64,000 nucleotides of DNA from Rhynchopus euleeides. Lineage: Eukaryota > Euglenozoa > Diplonemea > Diplonemida > Diplonemidae. The notes under the pieces were generated by a model that saw only the letters and a list, made by a program, of their open reading frames with translations, did no database searches and was not told the DNA's origin. Below, one piece after another: positions 61,044 through 64,000 of the stretch; within the stretch, counting starts at the first letter, position 1, and every line of letters begins with the position of its first letter. The stretch lies in NCBI GenBank assembly GCA_963210315.1, contig OY723256.1, positions 434,001 to 498,000 on the forward strand, in the 5' to 3' direction. A program made the translations under genes and the position numbers.

Positions 61044-62464
61044 GACCCCCCGTTGGCAAAGTAGACCTGCGACAGGTTGTGCACCGTGGAGGATGACTGC
61101 GACGGGGATGGCGGCGGGTTCCCCGCAGGGTCGTAGGGGTGCTGCGGCTGCGACGCGCCCCTGCTGTGCACGGTGGGGGGGGCCCCCCCGGGCACGCTGC
61201 TGCTCTGCACCGTCTGCGCCGTGGAGAACCCGCCGGGCGTCGGGGGGTCCGGCAGGGGGGACCCAGGCGACAGGCTCCGCACACCGCTGTACATCACACC
61301 GAGGGGCTGCTTCTGCCACCCACGCTCGGGGTCCAGACGCCACAGCTCGCGCCTCTGGAGCATGGGGAGGATCCCCATACCGCCGTGCCACACCAGGGGC
61401 TGCCCCGAGAGTGCCGGGGGCTGCACGTTGCCTTTTCCAACCTCCTTCCACCTCCCCTTCCGGACGTTGAAGATCCATGCGTCGGAGAATCGTTCCGGGG
61501 TCTCCTCGCCGGCGGTGCCCCCCCAGATGCAGAGCGATTTGCTGTCGACAGCGGCCGCGGAGTGGAGGTTCCGCTTCTGGGGTGCGGAGGAGAGGGAGAG
61601 GGTGACGTGGTTAGCGGGGAACCACCCCTCGCGCCCCTCCTTCCCGCGGACCTTCCCCCGGAGCCAGCTCTTGTCGCCGATGGTTGTGTCGCTGACGGCG
61701 GACACATCCAGGATATCCCCTACGGAGAGCGGCAGCTGCTTTGGATTCCCATCCTTCACAGGGAACGGAAATTTCGCCTTCACCACCGTAGGACGGGAGG
61801 GGTCCGACTTCGCGGCGTGGAATGAGCTCCACCGGTCCTCCCTGATGCTGTACATCCAGGCGGTCTCCGTCTCCTCGTCGTCCTCCATGCTTACCCCTCC
61901 ATACGCCACAAGGTTCCCCCCACAGGCAATCAGGGAGTGCCCCCACAGTGGTGTGGGCCGGGGTGCGGAGTCCAGCCTCCTCCAGACAAGATCATCCAGG
62001 TTTAGCGCATACAGCACAGAGGAGAAGGACTTCTCCTCCGCATGGTACCCCCCCAGCACGTAGATGATGTTGTTGACCAGAGCGGAGGCGTGGTTGAAGA
62101 GGACGTGCGGGACGTCCCCCCGGGTGCGCGCCACCCCCCAGGTGAAGGTGTGGAGGTTGAGGGTCGGGACGTTGGGTTCCGGCTCCGGGTTCCCGTCGTC
62201 CGTCACCCCGTTGATGACGTACATCGTGTCCTCAAAGGCATGCGCTGTGTGGTAGTGCCGGGCGCGAGGGACATCCCCTCTAGGTGGCATATAGTCCAGC
62301 GCCCCTGTTGCTGGGTCCAGAACCCAGACATCCCCGCTGCGTGTCCCGTCGCTCTTCTTCCCTCCGTAGATCACGATCCGCCCGGCATGGATCACGCCAG
62401 TGTGCCCGTCTGTCGGCAAGTCGACAGTATCAATAGAGGGGCTGCTCGCAATCACGTCCGCCAT
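59531..62464 (-). CDS. Kelch-repeat protein with an embedded SH3 domain and disordered tail (977 aa)
   Basis: A scaffold-type protein. Kelch blades are visible from the N-terminus: GHTGVIHAGRIVIYGGKK, ARHYHTAHAFEDTMYVINGV, NHASALVNNIIYVLGGYH and WGHSLIACGGNLVAYGG, each followed by W or L strands. Between blades, at about residues 225-290, sits an SH3-like domain (VVKAKFPFPV, LSVGDILDV, WLRGKVRGKEGREGWFPANHV). A further blade follows (RNLHSAAAVDSKSLCIWGG). From about 390 the chain is Gln/Ser/Pro/Gly-rich with a Gln-10 run and many SPxR motifs, likely disordered. I start at the ATG at 62464 (MADVIASS) because the frame upstream begins only with GTG. No orthologue is recognised. Confidence 0.82.
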
Positions 62465-64000
62465 GGCTCGCTCCGGACTCGCCACAGCGGGCAGGGTCGC
62501 GTTCAGTGATGGGGGCAGTGGCAGCGGCGGAGGCGGTTCCCCCCCCTGGTAATACACCTTGCAGCCGTGCCCCAGAAAGGGGTTGGGGGGGAGGGGGGGA
62601 GGGGAGGGGAGGGGGGGAGCTGGCGGGGGTGAGTGCGGCTGATACTAGAGGGATGTGTATTGCCTGCGAGGGTGGAAGGGGGTGGAGGTGTGTGGGGTAG
62701 GGTTGTGCTGGTGGTGTTTGACGCGCCACCAACCCGGGGGGGGGGGGGGGGGGCTAAGGCAATGTAGGGGGAAGTGGGGGGGGGGGGGGGGGAGTGGGGG
62801 CGAAACGACTTTTCTACGATGCTGTGATGCGCCACTCTCCAGCTTGCCAACGGGACATATCAGCACCCCATCTCCACCCCCTCCCCCCCAGGCCCCACTC
62901 CGATCCCCCCCCCCCGTCCAACCTGGGCTCCATCCGTTTCATTTGTTTCTTGTTCAATATTCTGGGCGGGGGTTGGGGCTGGTGTGGAGGAAAAGCGACC
63001 CGCCACCGTACTTTTCTTTGGCACCGACAAAACCATTCTGGCGTGAGAGAGATGGTACGCAGCGTCCCCCGGAGGCGCTGTAATCAATGCAAACTTTGAA
63101 TGATAGATTTTTAAAAAAAAATGCGTGGCAGCCCCTCCCTGTGTGTAAGACAATACTCCCTGCTTCGGGTCCTCCTTCTGGCTTCACACAGAGCCACCAC
63201 CATCACACAGTTCTCCCTTTATACGGCAAGGCAAATTCGCGAGCACCCAGACATGGCATGTGCAGCAGTACGCCACACCACCACTAGAGTTTGTGTTGTG
63301 TTTCTGCCGGGGCCGGGGGCGGTGGAGGGGGGCAAAAGGGCAGGGGATTTGGTCTTGTTCAGCAAAACAAACCACATACACAGAGAGAGAGAGAGAGAGC
63401 CGCGAAATTTCTTCTGTTTGAGAACCGCCCACACAAAGAACACACAAAGACACACCGAAGCGGTGTGCCACACACCAATCCTTATTGTTTTGATTAGCGC
63501 AGGTGAGGGCACGGAGCGAACTCCGATGATTGCCACCCACCCACCCACCCACCCACCACACACACACACCTGCATATCTTACTCAGGACCCCAACCGAGC
63601 CCCCTACCCCACCCCACCCCCCTCAAAACGTAACCCCCTCAATCTTGGCCTCGCCCCCTTGTTCTGGACTCCCACTTTCCCGAGCAGCTCGCCTTGCCCT
63701 ACACCACTCACCCTCTCTCCCCCACTGAAGCTAGAATGGGGAAGCGTATCGGAGGCGAGTTGGTGGCGAGCGAGCCGGCAGGGGTTGCGTGGGTGGGGGT
63801 TGCCCAGCCAATGCAAGAGGTGTGTGTGGGGGGGGGGGGGGGCTGAGTTGACGCTTGCTTCGGGGCAATCAAACTGAACGATTTATTTGGGAGATGTGGG
63901 GTTGGAGCGGGGTGACGTTATGTATCACGGCCACCTTAAGATTAAGACCTGCTCACCACGGCCATTTTTTTCGCCGCTGTGGTGTCAGCGAGGGCTCCCT
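62465..64000. other. Intergenic, upstream of the kelch gene
   Basis: No gene is supported. Long G- and C-runs near 62738-62754, 62777-62792 and 63823-63842. GA microsatellite near 63383-63398. A CCCA repeat lies near 63536-63558. Confidence 0.5.

Overview
The window looks like nuclear DNA from a GC-rich unicellular eukaryote with long, mostly intronless genes. A euglenozoan, and within that a diplonemid-like protist, is my best inference, but it is not proven. The points behind it are these. All nine recognisable host genes (10 kb to 62 kb) lie on the minus strand, as in directional polycistronic gene clusters. Several start codons sit directly behind a pyrimidine tract and an AG, as at spliced-leader acceptor sites. 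The one autonomous retroelement is ingi/L1Tc-like, with a 2A peptide ahead of an AP-type endonuclease and a 12-bp target-site duplication. At least one gene nevertheless needs two conventional GT-AG introns.

Host genes, left to right: a C19 ubiquitin-specific protease (0.9-3.5 kb); a 2221-residue LRR/coiled-coil/beta-repeat protein (4.4-11.0 kb); a class III nucleotide cyclase interrupted by an assembly gap (17.4-19.0 kb); three related two-TM cysteine-rich membrane proteins (23.1-29.6 kb); a three-exon coiled-coil, low-complexity protein (30.5-32.8 kb); a mitochondrion-targeted ThDP enzyme that looks like sulfoacetaldehyde acetyltransferase, Xsc (40.0-41.9 kb); a TFIIS-central-domain protein with an unusual Cys cluster (42.4-43.2 kb); and a kelch protein with an SH3 domain set inside the propeller and a long disordered tail (59.5-62.5 kb). 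These genes do not form an obvious pathway. Their arrangement rather than their function is the shared feature.

The space between genes is dense with mobile DNA, much of which I can delimit exactly from inverted termini and target duplications. There are TA-flanked elements of three end types: CACGGTGG (a 2.67-kb element at 13.7-16.3 kb carrying ORFs, and two AT-rich palindromes at 56.5-58.5 kb sharing one TA), CCGTATACG (three copies, two nested inside one palindrome) and CCTGGGACC (12.5 kb). A hAT-like family has perfect 8-bp duplications (26.5 and 43.9 kb). The largest structure, 46.4-56.1 kb, is nested: a palindromic TG...CA element with a 5-bp duplication was split by an 8.8-kb ingi-like retroelement that left a perfect 12-bp duplication. 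That retroelement has a gag-like ORF, then one in-frame TGA, then a complete 2A motif leading straight into endonuclease, then a +1 shift at a C8 run into a 1.9-kilocodon reverse-transcriptase ORF. The arrangement of stop codon, 2A and frameshift is the most interesting candidate for an undescribed expression strategy here.

Other notable items are a 360-bp segment duplicated with an exact 800-bp spacing that can fold into a three-hairpin RNA-like structure, a ~190-bp tandem array next to the cyclase, and many G or C homopolymer runs that make frame claims near them sensitive to sequencing error.
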